Below are positions 53,101 through 56,100 of a stretch of DNA of 64,000 nt, piece after piece. The notes under the pieces were generated by a model. It worked only from the letters and a program-made list of their open reading frames with translations. It was not told where the DNA came from and searched no databases. The translations under genes and the position numbers were made by a program. Every line of letters starts with the position of its first letter. Position 1 is the first letter of the stretch. The stretch lies in assembly GCA_964035545.1 (NCBI GenBank), contig OZ037765.1:35353504-35417503 (forward strand), read 5' to 3'. Source of the stretch: Bugula neritina. Lineage: Eukaryota > Bryozoa > Gymnolaemata > Cheilostomatida > Bugulidae.

Positions 53101-56100
53101 CCATGTGCAGCAGTGTATCTGAGTCGTCTCCCCTAATGAAGTCTTATTGCACACTGATTTGCCTCCGTCTTCTCCTCAGCTTATCAGAGCTGAGAGAACT
53201 TGCTGATTCCACCAGCTCCGTTATACTCTCTACCTGTATATACTCTCTACCTGTATACTCTCTACCTGTATACTCTCTACCTGTATACTCTCTGTCTATA
53301 TACTCTCTGTCTATATACTCTCTACCTGTATACTCTCTACCTGTATGCTCTCTACCTGTATGCTCTCTACCTGTATACTCTCTACCTGTATGCTCTCTAC
53401 CTGTATACTATCTACCTGTATACTCTCTACCTGTATCTACCTGTATACTCTGTATGCTCTCTACCTTTATACTCTCTACCTGTATACTCTGTATACTCTC
53501 TACCTGTATACTCTCTACCTGTATGCTCTCTACCTGTATACTCTCTACCTGTATGCTCTCTACCTGTATACTCTCTACCTGTATACTCTCTACCTGTATA
53601 CTCTCTACCTGTATACTCTCTACCTGTATACTCTCTACCTGTATACTCTCTGTCTGTATACTCTCTACCTGTATACTCTCTACCTGTATACTATCTACCT
53701 GTATACTCTCTACATGTATACTCTCTACCTGTATACTATCTACCTGTATACTCTCTACCTGTATGCTCTCTACCTGTGTACTCTCTACCTGTATACTCTC
53801 TACCTGTATACTCTCTGTCTGTATACTCTCTACCTGTATACTCTCTACCTGTATACTCTCTACCTGTATGCTCTCTACCTGTATACTCTCTACCTGTATA
53901 CTCTCTGTCTATATACTCTCTGTCTGTATACTCTCTACCTGTATACTCTCTACCTGTGTACTCTCTACCTGTATACTCTCTACCTGTATGCTCTACCTGT
54001 ATACTCTCTACCTGTATACTCTCTGTCTGTATACTCTCTACCTGTATACTCTCTACCTGTATACTCTCTACCTGTATACTCTCTACCTGTATACTCTCTA
54101 CCTGTATACTCTACCTGTGTACTCTCTACCTGTATACTCTCTACCTGTATACTCTCTACCTGTATACTATCTACCTGTATACTCTCTACCTGTATACTCT
54201 CTACCTGTATACTCTGTATACTCTGTATACTCTGTATACTCTGTATACACTGTATACACTGTATACTCTGTATACTCTGTATACTCTGTATACTCTGTAT
54301 ACTCTGTATACTCTGTATACTCTGTATACTCTGTATACTCAGCCATTATATGAGCGATGTGGTGGTCTAGTGATGAGACCTTGACCTACTAAGATGCATG
54401 TTTGTCAGGTTGTGGGTTGGTATCCCAGCAGCAGTCTGTTATTAGCCTGTGTTACTCGCGTAGCCTCCAAACCATGCGCCAGCACGGTGAGGGGCGCTCT
54501 CCTGATCCCCTCCCCCTTATACACTCTTCTCACCAGGATTTCATACTCACTGTGCAGCACACTTGATTCCTGGGAGATTATGAAATTCACGTCTACCATT
54601 ATATACACAACACAGTAACATACTCTACTACATGATGAGCTTGATCATGGCAACTTATCTATTGGGTGATAACTCCAAATTATATATTTGTCATCTTTTT
54701 TTCCGGTGTAAGTGAACTGGTACAAGTGTTACTTTTACAGAACACTACATCGAGGTGATTATGGTGCTGCCGTGGAGGAAGAATATCTGTATAGAATACA
54801 AAGCTGGCAGCGTTTGGCCCGTTCCTGCTACCAAGTGAGTGTGTATACTGTACTGTCTCTATTATATACTATACTGTCTCTATTATATACTATACTGTCT
54901 CTATTATATACTATACTGTCTCTATTATATACTATACTCTCTCTATTATATACTATACTCTCTCTATTATATACTATACTCACTCTGTTGTGCTATGCTG
55001 ACTGCAGTCCTGTGACAGCGGTGGATATCTGCTACGAGGGGAACTACCATTTCCTGCACGATCTCACATGCAAGCAGTCCCGCACGCACCTTCACACTGC
55101 CACCAAGTACCGCCAGATCCTCGTCGACAGGTTCTGGAAGAGTATAGAGAGGTTGGTGTGTGCGTCTTGACCTCTGATTGGTTGAGATACTTATATATAC
55201 TCACTAATACACTCAGGGTTAATATTGTACTAACTCATACACTTACAATTAATACAATGAACTCTTCTGACTAATGGCAGTTGTTTACAGTTTGAAGCTG
55301 ACAGATGAGTCACTGGTTAATATGCAGTCCTTCCACACCAAAATTGACTTCTCACGGATACCAGATTCTATCAAGAAGGGGAAGGCACTGTTTTACTGTA
55401 AGGACTACAGTGACAGGGCACCTGAGATTATTAGTCACAGGTATGACACAGTACTATAGTGACAGGGCACCTGAGATTATTAGTCACAGGTATGACACAG
55501 TACTATAGTGACAGGGCACCTGAGATTATTAGTCACAGGTATGACACAGTATTATAGTGACAGGGCACCTGAGATTCATAGTCACAGGTATGACACAGTA
55601 CTATAGTGACAGGGCACCTGAGATGATTAGTCACAGGTATGACACAGTACTATAGTGACAGGGCACCTGAGATGATTAGTCAAAGGTATGACACAGTGTT
55701 ATAGTGACAGGGCACCTGAGATGATTAGTCACATGTGTGACACAGTGTTATAGTGACAGGGCACCTGAGATGATTAGTCACATGTGTGACACAGTGTTAT
55801 AGTGACAGGGCACCTGAGATGATTAGTCACATGTGTGACACAGTGTTATAGTGACAGAGCACCTGAGATGATTAGTCACATGTGTGACACAGTATTATAG
55901 TGACAGGGCACCTGAGATGATTAGTCACATGTATAACACAGTATTATAGTGACAGGGCACCTGAGATTATTAGTCACATGTATAACACAGTATTATAGTG
56001 ACAGGGCACCTGAGATGATTAATCAAAGATTGTTTGTTTGTTGACAGCTCTGAGTCAGATGTGGAGCAGTTCTCCAGTTACTGGAGGAGAATTCTGTGCA

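Noticed and set aside
53103-54384. Three overlapping forward frames of 340-416 residues
   Set aside because: All come from the 15-bp and 9-bp arrays and show no gene-like composition.
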